Source: JAFDCJ01 sp964527835 (GTDB lineage Bacteria; Desulfobacterota; Desulfobacteria; Desulfobacterales; JAFDCJ01). From it: a stretch of 64,000 nucleotides of DNA. The stretch lies in NCBI GenBank assembly GCA_964527835.1, contig CAZGNV010000002.1:62001-126000 (forward strand), in the 5' to 3' direction. The position numbers and the translations under genes were made by a program. Below, one piece after another: positions 1 to 8,435 of the stretch. Under the pieces are notes generated by a model that ran no database searches, was not told where the DNA came from, and was given only the letters and a program-made list of their open reading frames with translations. Every line of letters starts with the position of its first letter. Position 1 is the first letter of the stretch.

Positions 1-522
1 GAGGGCCTGACGCTGGAATTTGAAACGCCGGCGAAAACCTTTCCAGCGCTGTCGGAGTTGACCGCCTCCGGGCAATGCTCATTGACAGCCCCGGTAAAAA
101 CCGTCTTGAGAGCCCGCCTGTTCGGTGATATGGTGCAGGTCAAGGGCAGTGTGGCCACAACAGCGCGGCTGACCTGCGCCCGCTGTCTGAAGGCCTTCGA
201 CGCATCACTGGCCTCCGGTTTTGAAGTGACTTACACCCCCCGGCCAAGCGGTGGCAAAGAGGAGCATCCGCCAGGGGAAATCGAGCTCGCGGCCGGCGAC
301 ATGGGGCTGATCTATTTTGAAGGCCAGCAAATCGATCTGGCCGACGCCATCCAGGAACAGGTCATTCTGGCACTGCCCATCAAGGCGCTTTGCAGTCCGG
401 CATGCAAGGGGCTGTGCCCTGGATGCGGCGCCGATCTCAACAAGGGCGGGTGCGGTTGTGGCCACCGCCCGTCCGACAGTGCCTTCGCCGCCCTTAAAAA
501 GCTGAAGCTGGGGAAAAAATAG
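1..522 (+). CDS. yceD: YceD family protein (DUF177), 5'-truncated by window edge
   Basis: The reading frame is open from base 1, so the true start lies upstream. The visible part carries the family's Cys signature: CARC near the middle and a C-terminal cluster with CSPAC, CPGC and CGC. YceD/DUF177 proteins are linked to 23S rRNA/ribosome maturation. They are normally followed at once by rpmF (ribosomal protein L32) and often plsX; here the next gene, 4 bases on, is a YihY membrane protein and no rpmF is visible. The family call is from sequence; the ribosomal role is family knowledge. Confidence 0.85.
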   Translation, partial: EGLTLEFETPAKTFPALSELTASGQCSLTAPVKTVLRARLFGDMVQVKGSVATTARLTCARCLKAFDASLASGFEVTYTPRPSGGKEEHPPGEIELAAGDMGLIYFEGQQIDLADAIQEQVILALPIKALCSPACKGLCPGCGADLNKGGCGCGHRPSDSAFAALKKLKLGKK

Positions 523-526
523 GCCC

Positions 527-1423
527 ATGCAATCCAAGAAAGCAACGGCCGGGAAATTATTGCGCCGGCCGGGAAAATTCCTGTGGCGCGTGCTGGTGGC
601 TTTCAAACGCAACCAGGGACTTCTGCTGTCCGGGGCAGTGGCCTATTATACCCTTTTGTCGCTCATCCCCATGCTGGCCCTCATCCTGGTGGGGTTATCG
701 CACTTCATCGAAGAGCAGCAGCTGTATTCCACGATTCTGACAAACCTGAAACTGGTCATTCCCGAACATGCTGAAAGGGTCGCCAGCCAGGTATGGGGAT
801 TTCTTGAACGCCGTCAGCTGGTCGGGGCGATGGGGATCGGAGCCATGCTGTTTTTCAGCTCCCTGGCCTTTTCAATGCTCGAAAACGCCATGGCGGTCAT
901 ATTTTCCCACCGCGTCCGCAAACACCGCCGTCATTTTCTCATCTCCGCCATTATCCCGTTCGCCTATATGTTTCTGCTCGGTCTGGGTCTGCTGCTGATC
1001 ACCCTGATGTCGGGCGCCCTGGACACCCTGGCCGACAAACACCTCATTTTTCTGGGCTGGGACCTGAGCCTGGCCGCCACCTCCCGGGTGTCGCTATACA
1101 TGCTGGGGCTTGGAGCAATGATATGCCTGCTCACCTCGCTGTACCTGGTGATGCCCGTGGGGCGCATCCCGCTGCGCTATGCCCTGGCCGGCGGGGTTAC
1201 CGCCACCATCCTGTGGGAAATCATTCGCCATATCCTGGTCTGGTATTATTCAAACATCTCCCTGGTAAATGTGATTTACGGGTCCCTGGCAACCGCCGTG
1301 GTGGCCCTGTTGAGCATCGAAATTGCCGTGATCATTCTTCTGCTGGGGGCCCAGGTGATCGCAGAATTTGACCGCGCCGCCATTGAAGCGCCTCCGGAAG
1401 ATCCTTTTGAAATTGGGGAATAA
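527..1423 (+). CDS. YihY/BrkB family inner-membrane protein
   Basis: A 298-residue integral membrane protein with about six hydrophobic segments and the family hallmark near the first one (GAVAYYTLLSLIPMLALIL, residues about 37-55). The second half contains the conserved stretch around IYGSLATAVVALLSIEIAVIILLLGAQV. Members were once called ribonuclease BN, a name now known to be wrong; the function is unknown, possibly transport. It starts 4 bases after yceD, so the two are probably cotranscribed. The C-terminus ends in a short acidic tail. Confidence 0.85.
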   Translation: MQSKKATAGKLLRRPGKFLWRVLVAFKRNQGLLLSGAVAYYTLLSLIPMLALILVGLSHFIEEQQLYSTILTNLKLVIPEHAERVASQVWGFLERRQLVGAMGIGAMLFFSSLAFSMLENAMAVIFSHRVRKHRRHFLISAIIPFAYMFLLGLGLLLITLMSGALDTLADKHLIFLGWDLSLAATSRVSLYMLGLGAMICLLTSLYLVMPVGRIPLRYALAGGVTATILWEIIRHILVWYYSNISLVNVIYGSLATAVVALLSIEIAVIILLLGAQVIAEFDRAAIEAPPEDPFEIGE

Positions 1424-1438
1424 AGCCTCTGGGCCCGA

Positions 1439-3025
1439 ATGACGATTATGAGCACCCTTGACTGGACGATAATTGGAATTTACCTGTGCTTGATGATCGG
1501 TATGAGTGTCTTTCTGGGACGCAGCCAGAAAGACGAAGATGATTATTTCGTCGGGGGACGCAAGCTTTCCTGGTGGTCGGTGGGCATTTCCACAATGGCG
1601 ACCCAGACATCGGCCATCAGCTTCATTTCCATTCCCGCCTTCGTGGCCCTTAAAGAGGGCGGCGGGTTGACCTGGCTGCAGTACGAACTGGCCGTGCCGC
1701 TGGCGATGATCGTGGTCATGGTACTGTTGATCCCTTTTTTCCGGCAACTCAGGCTGGTCAGCGTCTACGAGTACCTGGAATGGCGCTTTGGAAAATCCGT
1801 GCGTGAGCTGGTCAGCATGGTGTTTCTCATCAGCCGCGCGCTGGGCACGGGCGTCGGGGTTTATGCCAGCGGCATCGTGCTGGCGGTCTGTCTGCAAATT
1901 CCCCTGTGGCTGACCATTGTGATCATCGGCGTCACCACGGTTATCTATGACAGCATCGGCGGCATCACCGCCGTGGTGTATTCCGACGTGATCCAGATGG
2001 TGATTCTGATCAGCGGCATTGCCGTCTGCATCATTTACGCCTCGGATATCGTCGGCGGGCTCGATGCCGTCTGGGCCGACTTTCCGCTGTCCCGACGGGT
2101 GGCCATCGAGCCTTCGGCCGGGTTTTCCGGCGCCAGCACGGCGGTTCCGTTCTGGCCATTTTTGATCGGCGGCCTTTTCCTGTACACCGCCTACTACGGG
2201 ACCGACCAGAGCCAGGTACAGCGCGAGCTGTCGGCGGAAACCACTGCCGACACCAAAAAATCGCTGCTGCTCAACGGCTTCGCCCGTTTCCCCTTGACCT
2301 GCCTCTATGTTTTGCTGGGAATGGTCATGCTGGACGTTTATAAATCATCACCGCAACTGCGGCTGGCGATCCCGTTTGACAAGCCGGACTACCTTGTCCC
2401 GCAGTTCATCCTGCTTTATCTGCCCCAGGGCCTGCGGGCCCTGATTTTTGCATCCCTGCTGTCGGCGGCCATGTCCAGTCTGGACTCGGCGCTAAATTCG
2501 CTCTCGGCGGCCACCGTCCATGATTTTATCGCCCCGCGACTGAAGGACTCCTCCCGGCTTTTGCTGATCAGCAAGCTGACGACGGTGGGCTGGGGGGCGG
2601 TGATTACCGGATTTGCCTTTGTGGTGGGCAGCATCTCCGAAACGGTCATTGAGTCCATCAACAAGATCGGCTCGGCTTTTTTCGGACCGATTCTGGCAGC
2701 CTTTATTGTCGGCGTTCTGTCCCGCAAAGCCACCGCCCGCAGCATCACCGCCGGAATCCTGGCCGGCGTGGGGTTTAACCTGTTTTTGTGGCTGGCCGTG
2801 CCCGGCGTCTACTGGATGTGGTGGAACCTGTTCGGTTTTGCGGCCGCAGCAGTGATATCCTATGCTGTCAGCGTGCTGGCCCCCTCCCCTTTGCCTGCGA
2901 ATGCAGAGCGCTATATTTTGCGCAGCGGACGCCGGGTGTTGCAAGACGAACGCCGCTGGCTGCCCGTATATGGCGGGCTGTTGCTGTATTTTGTCCTGAT
3001 GCTCCTGTTTCTGTTCCTGATCTGA
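1439..3025 (+). CDS. Sodium:solute symporter family (SSS) transporter
   Basis: A 528-residue polytopic protein with about 13 transmembrane segments. The N-terminal core contains the SSS-typical sequence DYFVGGRKLSWWSVGISTMA followed by QTSAISFISIPAF. A second signature, SSLDSALNSLSAATVHDF, lies near residue 345. The family couples Na+ entry to uptake of sugars, amino acids, carboxylates or vitamins; the substrate cannot be told from sequence. An alternative ATG lies at 1448, and neither start has a strong Shine-Dalgarno sequence. It begins 15 bases after the YihY gene. Confidence 0.9.
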   Translation: MTIMSTLDWTIIGIYLCLMIGMSVFLGRSQKDEDDYFVGGRKLSWWSVGISTMATQTSAISFISIPAFVALKEGGGLTWLQYELAVPLAMIVVMVLLIPFFRQLRLVSVYEYLEWRFGKSVRELVSMVFLISRALGTGVGVYASGIVLAVCLQIPLWLTIVIIGVTTVIYDSIGGITAVVYSDVIQMVILISGIAVCIIYASDIVGGLDAVWADFPLSRRVAIEPSAGFSGASTAVPFWPFLIGGLFLYTAYYGTDQSQVQRELSAETTADTKKSLLLNGFARFPLTCLYVLLGMVMLDVYKSSPQLRLAIPFDKPDYLVPQFILLYLPQGLRALIFASLLSAAMSSLDSALNSLSAATVHDFIAPRLKDSSRLLLISKLTTVGWGAVITGFAFVVGSISETVIESINKIGSAFFGPILAAFIVGVLSRKATARSITAGILAGVGFNLFLWLAVPGVYWMWWNLFGFAAAAVISYAVSVLAPSPLPANAERYILRSGRRVLQDERRWLPVYGGLLLYFVLMLLFLFLI

Positions 3026-3052
3026 GCGTTTTGCAAAACATTTAAAGGCCCA

Positions 3053-3250
3053 AAATTGATGAAACCGTAAAAAGTAACATTTTCTCGCTCCGCAGGCCTT
3101 TTCGGGAGCTGTTCAGGGTTTCGCTAAATTGCAAGAACTCGTCGCCAGCTCCTCAAACGGCTTGCAATTTTTAACGCTCAACCCTGAACAGCTCTTTTTC
3201 CGAAAAGGGTTGATGGCACTCGAAAATGACTTTTTACAGGGCCGTCAAAA
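3053..3250. repeat. Long palindromic intergenic element, copy A
   Basis: About 90-base arms pair with each other. The left arm runs from CCGTAAAAAG (3065) through GAGCTGTTCAGGGTT. The right arm is its near-complement, through AACCCTGAACAGCTC and ending CTTTTTACAGG (3240). The apex contains CTCGTCGCCAGCTCCTCAAA. Copy C (42988) has the same orientation, copy B (16484) is inverted, and copy D (34367) is a short version. A separate 7-bp hairpin (CCGTCAA-AA-TTGACGG, 3242-3257) sits at the right end. No protein-coding gene is supported inside. Confidence 0.85.
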
Positions 3251-3269
3251 TTGACGGTCCTCGGAAAAA

Positions 3270-4175
3270 TCAGCGGTTGAACAGGAACATCCCCGTGAAA
3301 ATCAGGGCCATGCCCGCGAAGTGAAACAGCGCCAGAGATTCGTTGAGCAGCAGCACCGCCAGGATGGAGGCAAACACGGGGATCAGGTTGATAAACAGCC
3401 CGGTGCGATTGGCGCCGATGACCTGCACCCCCCGGTTCCAGCAAAAATAGGCCAGCACGGACGGAAACAAAGAGACATAAAGGATGCTCAGCACCACCGG
3501 CCAACTCAAGGCCAGCGGCCGGCTGCCGGCAAGTTCCCAGGCATACAGCGGCAGCAGGCCCAGGGTTCCGATCCCAAAGGAGAAACTCAAAAAACTGAGC
3601 GGATGAATGGCGGGCCGTTTGGGCAATAGCGCCGAGTACAGGGCGTAGAGCACTACGGCGCTGACCATCATCAGGTCACCGCGGGCAAGGGTCATGGACA
3701 GCAAGGTGTCCAGCCGCCCGTGCAGGATGACCACCAAAGCCCCGCAAAGGCATACCGCCACACCGAACAGCTGCCTGCCGCTAACCCTCTCCCGGTACAA
3801 CAGCAGGGTTATCAGGATAATAATCGCCGGCATGGTCGACTGGATCATGGCCGCATTGATGGCGGTGGTGGTGTGAACGGCCGTATACAGCAAAGTGTTG
3901 AAACCGGAAATCCCCAGCACGGACAGCAGGACCATAATCTTCCAGGAATTCAGCGCCGGCCTCCAGTCCTTTTTCACGTGACGCCAGGTAAAAGGCGCCA
4001 GCACCGTGAAGGCCACCGCCCAGCGCCAGAAGGCGAATGCCACCGGCTCAATGATGTCCACCACCCCCCGGGCCAGGACCACATTGCCGGCCCAGCACAA
4101 GGGCGCCACGGCCACCAGCAAATACGGCAAGATGGCGGTGAGACGCCGGTGAGGTTTGTCCGCAAGGCTTGACAT
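3270..4175 (-). CDS. EamA (DMT superfamily) transporter
   Basis: A 301-residue protein with about ten transmembrane helices arranged as two EamA repeats. The first opens with LLVAVAPLCWAGNVVLARG; the second begins around residue 150 (GDLMMVSAVVLYALYSALL). It contains the typical end-of-repeat SVLAYFCWNRGVQ and a terminal segment around FAGMALIFTGMFLFNR. DMT/EamA proteins are mostly exporters of metabolites or amino acids; the substrate is not predictable. AAGG lies close before the ATG. Its 3' end abuts repeat A. Confidence 0.88.
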   Translation of the reverse strand: MSSLADKPHRRLTAILPYLLVAVAPLCWAGNVVLARGVVDIIEPVAFAFWRWAVAFTVLAPFTWRHVKKDWRPALNSWKIMVLLSVLGISGFNTLLYTAVHTTTAINAAMIQSTMPAIIILITLLLYRERVSGRQLFGVAVCLCGALVVILHGRLDTLLSMTLARGDLMMVSAVVLYALYSALLPKRPAIHPLSFLSFSFGIGTLGLLPLYAWELAGSRPLALSWPVVLSILYVSLFPSVLAYFCWNRGVQVIGANRTGLFINLIPVFASILAVLLLNESLALFHFAGMALIFTGMFLFNR

Positions 4176-4253
4176 TGCCTTAGATTAATAGAGAATTGGC
4201 GCAACATCGTCAAGACGACATTGACAGGAATCAATAAAAAGCTGGAAAAACCC

Positions 4254-4284
4254 AAAAAAAGGGGGCGCCCGTTGCGGCGCCCCC
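4254..4284 (-). terminator. Rho-independent terminator after the FG-GAP/PKD gene
   Basis: A perfect GC-rich stem (GGGGGCGCC, 6-base loop, GGCGCCCCC; 4261-4284) is followed on the minus strand by seven Ts. It lies 76 bases beyond the stop of the minus-strand gene ending at 4361. There is a shorter T-run on the plus side. Confidence 0.88.
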
Positions 4285-4360
4285 TTTTGTCCTGACCGTA
4301 ATTTATCAGCGGTTGCCAGGCGATCCTCTGGCCAGCGTCCTGGTCCGGCAAACCGCCGCT

Positions 4361-6133
4361 TTAGTGGCGGCGATCATAGCGGCAGGTTCCTGATGTCCGG
4401 GTTTTCTGGTGACGCTTAAAATATCGTTTTGCAAACCTGTGAAAAAAACCCCTGTGCCTGTTTCGATCGATGGTCCGGATCGTTGCCGAGCCGGCAAAGG
4501 GCATCCAGCCATTGTTGTATGCCAGCTCCCCTCTCACATTCAATACGGTTTGCAGACCGGAATTTTTCAGGACCCCGGCCACCGCCCGGCGATCAAACCG
4601 GACGGTCAAAAATTTTTCCCGCCACCCCAGCCTTCTCATGATTTTACCCCAGAAACTCAGGCCGGTATCGGCGGCGGCAAACACCGGCGGGACATTGGGT
4701 GCTACAATCCGCACACTGGCACGGTCAATTGTTCGGGCATCATAGCCGGGGGGCAGTTTGATAGTCGCCCACAGCCATTTACCGCGGGTTGGCAGGGTCA
4801 GCACCCGCGGCACAAACCGGATCGTCGCCGGCACGGCTGTCACCTTCACCTGGGCCCAGGCACTGGCCACAGCCCCCTGGTCATCGGTGACGGTCAGCGT
4901 AACCGTATAGCTGCCGGGTTCGTAATAGGCGTGCGGCGGTGCCACTTCGGCGCCCTGGTTGCCGGCCCCGGCCTTGCCGGGCAAAGACACGCCGTCGCCG
5001 AAATCCCATGCATAACGAACAATCCGGCCGTCTTCATCATAGGACCCGGAGCCGTCGAAAACAACTTCCTGGCCGGCGATGATCTCCACGGCAACCGGAT
5101 CAATTACGGCAACCGGCTGCTGGTTGCGCTCATAGGGAAGGCCGGTTACCGCCTTGCGCTGTTTCAAGGATTTGTCGGAATAAATGTCTCCAAGGCTGAA
5201 GACGCCATGGCCGTCGCCCAGGAAAATGACCACCGCCCGGCCGTCCGAGCCATAATCGGCCGCCACCAGGTCCTGATTGCCATCCCCGTCAAAGTCCCCA
5301 TTGTCCAGCGGGGAAGCGTTCATTTCAAAGTCGTAACTGGCCAGCCAGTCAAATGTGCCGTCACCGTTGCCGGTGTATACAATCAGAAAGTCATTATAGG
5401 CGGTCACCAGGTCCGCATTGCCGTCATTGTCAAAATCAGCAGCGGCAATTCCCCAGACTGCATTGCCGTCATGGGTGTCAAAGGTCAGGGTGGTAAACGT
5501 TCCGTTGCCCAGGCCGAGGTTCACATATATCTGACCATCCTGACTGTAGGGGGCCACCGCAAAATCAGCATGTCCATCGTTGTTAAAGTCTGCGGCGTCG
5601 ACGCCGGCAGGATAATTCGGTGCCGTATTGGTTAAGGGGTGATAGGCAAACCCGAAGTCGCCATCTCCAAGGTACAGGCCGGTGTTCGAACTTTTTGAAT
5701 AGGCCATCACAAAATCCAGGTCACCGTCCTCGTTATAATCGGCCACGGCCAGGTCCATGGGGAAATATTGGGCATCCCAAGTGGATGCCGCAATCGGCGG
5801 GCCAAACTGGTTGCCGGCTCCAATTTTTTCAAGAATGTAAATACTCCCATGGCGAAATCCGTTTGCCGTAATATAATCCAGATCGCCGTCGTTATCAAAA
5901 TCACCAATCCCATTGCCGTAGCTGCGGCCAGAGATTCCATGCAGCCCCATGTTCACCAGGTTCTCCGGCGCCCCGAAGGTACCGTCGCCGTTGCTGGCCA
6001 GGAAACTGGCATTACCGTTGATATCGGCGGAAACCACAAACACCTCCCTGCCGTGGGCCGCAGGCGCAACCAACAAAACAGCCGCCATGAGGCACACCCC
6101 AAGACCGGAGACCTTCCAAAGGTTTCGTCTCAT
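4361..6133 (-). CDS. Exported FG-GAP/VCBS repeat protein with PKD domain
   Basis: A 590-residue secreted protein. The start at 6133 is chosen because AAAAAGGAGGGGG stands directly before it; the longer upstream frame has no such site. Residues 1-30 form a signal peptide (MRRNLWKVSGLGVCLMAAVLL, cleaved after AAHG). Residues about 35-320 hold repeated DxDxDGxxD-type FG-GAP/VCBS motifs (for example DFDNDGDLDYI and DFNNDGHADFA), a calcium-binding beta-propeller. Residues about 340-430 form a PKD domain (VFDGSGSYDEDGRIVRYAWDFGDG). The tail is rich in Arg/His. Likely a surface or periplasmic binding protein; no enzymatic motif is seen. Confidence 0.85.
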   Translation of the reverse strand: MRRNLWKVSGLGVCLMAAVLLVAPAAHGREVFVVSADINGNASFLASNGDGTFGAPENLVNMGLHGISGRSYGNGIGDFDNDGDLDYITANGFRHGSIYILEKIGAGNQFGPPIAASTWDAQYFPMDLAVADYNEDGDLDFVMAYSKSSNTGLYLGDGDFGFAYHPLTNTAPNYPAGVDAADFNNDGHADFAVAPYSQDGQIYVNLGLGNGTFTTLTFDTHDGNAVWGIAAADFDNDGNADLVTAYNDFLIVYTGNGDGTFDWLASYDFEMNASPLDNGDFDGDGNQDLVAADYGSDGRAVVIFLGDGHGVFSLGDIYSDKSLKQRKAVTGLPYERNQQPVAVIDPVAVEIIAGQEVVFDGSGSYDEDGRIVRYAWDFGDGVSLPGKAGAGNQGAEVAPPHAYYEPGSYTVTLTVTDDQGAVASAWAQVKVTAVPATIRFVPRVLTLPTRGKWLWATIKLPPGYDARTIDRASVRIVAPNVPPVFAAADTGLSFWGKIMRRLGWREKFLTVRFDRRAVAGVLKNSGLQTVLNVRGELAYNNGWMPFAGSATIRTIDRNRHRGFFHRFAKRYFKRHQKTRTSGTCRYDRRH

Positions 6134-6525
6134 TATTCCCCCTCCTTTTTCGATGTGACCACCGTCCGCGGATGCTTCCCATCCCCTTGTGTCTTGTGAA
6201 AACATCCCCGGAAGCAACCCCAGATACCCCTTTATGCTCCCCTTTATCCTGTGTGTATCTGTGGCGGGAATAAAAGCATCAATATTCATGCCAGGCGTTG
6301 AAACCCGCCAGGGTTTGACGTTTTTTGCCTTGATTCACATCAGTTACAGAATAACCAGCTTCAAAACGCCGTCAGCACCGGCACCGGTGCAATGACATTT
6401 TTGTTAACCAAATTACATTTTCAGGAAAAATGGAGAAAAATCGACCTCAATCAGAGGAGGGGCATCGAGCGCCCTGATGCGGGAAAAAAACAGAAGGGAG
6501 GGTTCTGGGCAGCGGTAAAGTCCAC
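6134..6525. other. Intergenic region of 392 bases with hairpins
   Basis: No gene is supported. It must hold the promoter of the minus-strand FG-GAP gene and the end of the msrAB transcript. Two perfect hairpins are visible: AAACCC-GCCA-GGGTTT at 6301-6316, followed on the plus side by GACGTTTTTT, and GCACCGG-CA-CCGGTGC at 6375-6390. Neither has a good T-run on the minus strand, so terminator function is doubtful; operator roles are possible. Confidence 0.4.
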
Positions 6526-7635
6526 TCATTCAAACAGGCTGGAATATTTCCCGTAGCCCCGGCGCTCCAGTTCCTCCCGGGGAATGAAGAGCAGGGCCGC
6601 GGAATTGATGCAGTACCGAAGCCCTGTGGGAGCAGGACCGTCGTCAAAAACATGGCCGAGATGGGAATCACCGTGCCTGCTGCGAACCTCGGTGCGGGTC
6701 ACAAACAGGCTGCGATCCTCAAGCTCCACCACGTTGGCGGGTTCCAACGGCCGGGTAAAGCTGGGCCATCCCGTGCCGGAATCAAACTTGTCGCGGGAGC
6801 TGAAAAGCGGCTCACCGGAAACGATGTCCACGTAAATCCCTTCCTTTTTATTGTTCCAGTAGGCATTGTTAAACGGCGGTTCCGTGGCATCCTGGCGTGT
6901 GACCCGATACTGCATGGGGGTTAGCCGCTGTTTCAGCGTTTTTTCATCCGGTTTTGAATACTTGCCGGCCGCCGGCCCTGCAGTGGCGGTTGCCGGAGCG
7001 CCGCGCCACACTTTTTTCAAAAACTGGTCCCTGCCGGAGTGCAGCCGGTAAAATTTGTATCGCAGGGCGTTTTTCTTGTAGTAGTCCTGATGATATTCTT
7101 CGGCCGGGTAAAATTTCTCAAACCTGACGATTGGCGTTACGATCGGTTTGCTGAAGCGGCCGGAGTGCTGCAGTTTTTCCCTGGATTCCAGGGCCAGGCG
7201 TTTTTGCTCCTCATCGTGGTAAAAAATGGCACTGCGATACTGGCTGCCCCGGTCGACGAACTGGCCGCCGGCATCGGTGGGATCCACATGGCGCCAGAAG
7301 ACATCCAGCAGCTGCCCGTAGGTTATCCTGGCCGGATCATAAAGGACCTGAACCGCTTCCGCGTGGCCGGTGTGCCCGGCGGACACCTGCTCATAGGTGG
7401 GATCTTTCGTCTGCCCGCCGGTATAACCGGAAACGGCAGCCACAACGCCGTCCACTTTTTCAAAATCCGACTCCACACACCAGAAGCACCCGCCGGCAAA
7501 AGTGGCCCGCTGCAGGCGGCTGTTTTTCTCATTCATGGTTGGACTCTCTTCCCGTGAATTTGCGCCCGTCGATTGAAAGGCGGTGATGAAGACACCGCCG
7601 AGTATGATTGCAGCCACAATTAAAAAGAGTTTCAT
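6526..7635 (-). CDS. msrAB: Exported peptide methionine sulfoxide reductase MsrA-MsrB fusion
   Basis: A 369-residue fusion reducing both S- and R-methionine sulfoxide in proteins. The start at 7635 is preferred (GGAG nine bases upstream) and gives a clear signal anchor (MKLFLIVAAIILGGVFITAF), so the enzyme acts outside the cytoplasm. MsrA follows at residues about 45-205 with the catalytic GCFWCVE. MsrB (about 240-365) has GTGWPSF and catalytic Cys in RYCINSAALLF. The usual MsrB zinc CxxC pairs are absent (YVDIVSGEPLF and SRHGDSHLGH), so it is a zinc-free MsrB, known in other MsrAB fusions. A repair enzyme for envelope proteins under oxidative stress. Confidence 0.93.
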   Translation of the reverse strand: MKLFLIVAAIILGGVFITAFQSTGANSREESPTMNEKNSRLQRATFAGGCFWCVESDFEKVDGVVAAVSGYTGGQTKDPTYEQVSAGHTGHAEAVQVLYDPARITYGQLLDVFWRHVDPTDAGGQFVDRGSQYRSAIFYHDEEQKRLALESREKLQHSGRFSKPIVTPIVRFEKFYPAEEYHQDYYKKNALRYKFYRLHSGRDQFLKKVWRGAPATATAGPAAGKYSKPDEKTLKQRLTPMQYRVTRQDATEPPFNNAYWNNKKEGIYVDIVSGEPLFSSRDKFDSGTGWPSFTRPLEPANVVELEDRSLFVTRTEVRSRHGDSHLGHVFDDGPAPTGLRYCINSAALLFIPREELERRGYGKYSSLFE

Positions 7636-7762
7636 GGCGGTTTGCTCCACTTTGCCGGCTCTCATTCATTAAGGCATGCTCCCGGCTTCGGCATTAAATC
7701 AGTCCGGGCCATGGGTGAAAAAATCACCTGTATTTTATAATATTAGACCGACTGGGGAAATT

Positions 7763-8248
7763 TCAATGGGCAAGAGGGGCAAAGGCGTTTTTGTCCTGCA
7801 AAAATTGCTGTAGTTGCTCAATGTGTCGCTTCTCCTCATCAATGATCTGCCGCAACACATCCCGGGTGGCCAAATCACTGATAAAGGGCTCCAATACCTG
7901 GTAAAAAAGCACGGTATCTTTTTCAAACTCAATGAAAACAGCGATCATTTCATGGACCTGTTCGACGGAAGAGAAATCCACGTCCTGGAGCGAAAAATTT
8001 TTTTCCCCCAGCAGATCGTCGAACAACTCCCGACTCATTTCTTTCATAAACGGGTTGGTGCCCCTGGTTTCAAGCCGGTTTTTCAGCTCGCCGAACCAGT
8101 TGGCATGTTTGGCCTCCTCATCTGCCATCCACCCCAGCAGCGAAGCAATCTGCGGGCTGGACGCCTTCTCGATGGCCTGCCGGTAAACCGTCTCGCCGTT
8201 TTTCTCCAGCTTGATCGCCAAGTCAAGTACTTCCTCAGGGGAAAACAA
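7763..8248 (-). CDS. Ferritin-like (rubrerythrin-type) di-iron protein
   Basis: A 161-residue four-helix protein. The helices carry the Glu/His di-iron pattern: EKNGETVY near the N-terminus, EEAKHANWF, EFEKDTVLFY and DEEKRHIEQL. The start is a TTG at 8248 because AAAAGGAGG stands six bases before it; upstream in-frame ATGs at 8284 and 8326 have no ribosome site. The resulting N-terminus (MFSPEEVLDLAIKLEKNGE) matches how these proteins usually begin. No rubredoxin domain is present. Probable role in iron handling or peroxide reduction; it sits beside the methionine sulfoxide reductase. Confidence 0.88.
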   Translation of the reverse strand: MFSPEEVLDLAIKLEKNGETVYRQAIEKASSPQIASLLGWMADEEAKHANWFGELKNRLETRGTNPFMKEMSRELFDDLLGEKNFSLQDVDFSSVEQVHEMIAVFIEFEKDTVLFYQVLEPFISDLATRDVLRQIIDEEKRHIEQLQQFLQDKNAFAPLAH

Positions 8249-8435
8249 ACCGGGCCTCCTTTTGCGGTGGTAAATGTTGTTCATAAAATAACTTGATTGA
8301 AAAGCAAAAGTCAAGAACCCGGCCATTTTCAATTGACGTCTGCATGAAAAAATTGCTATTAGTAATGATTGTTAAAAAGTGTCCGATGCCCGGCCTGTCG
8401 CATCCCATTGACCCAAAGCGCACCTGGAGCCTGTC

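Noticed and set aside
3178..3504. Minus-strand frame of 108 codons over repeat A and the EamA 3' end
   Set aside because: Its C-terminal part is read through the palindromic repeat and its N-terminal part is a shadow of the transporter. A similar peptide (GPVK...LFGKRAV) is produced by copy C, so it is a repeat artefact.
4409..5635. Plus-strand 408-codon frame opposite the FG-GAP gene
   Set aside because: Antisense shadow of a repeat-rich gene; composition is biased to Gly/His/Ile with no recognisable domain.
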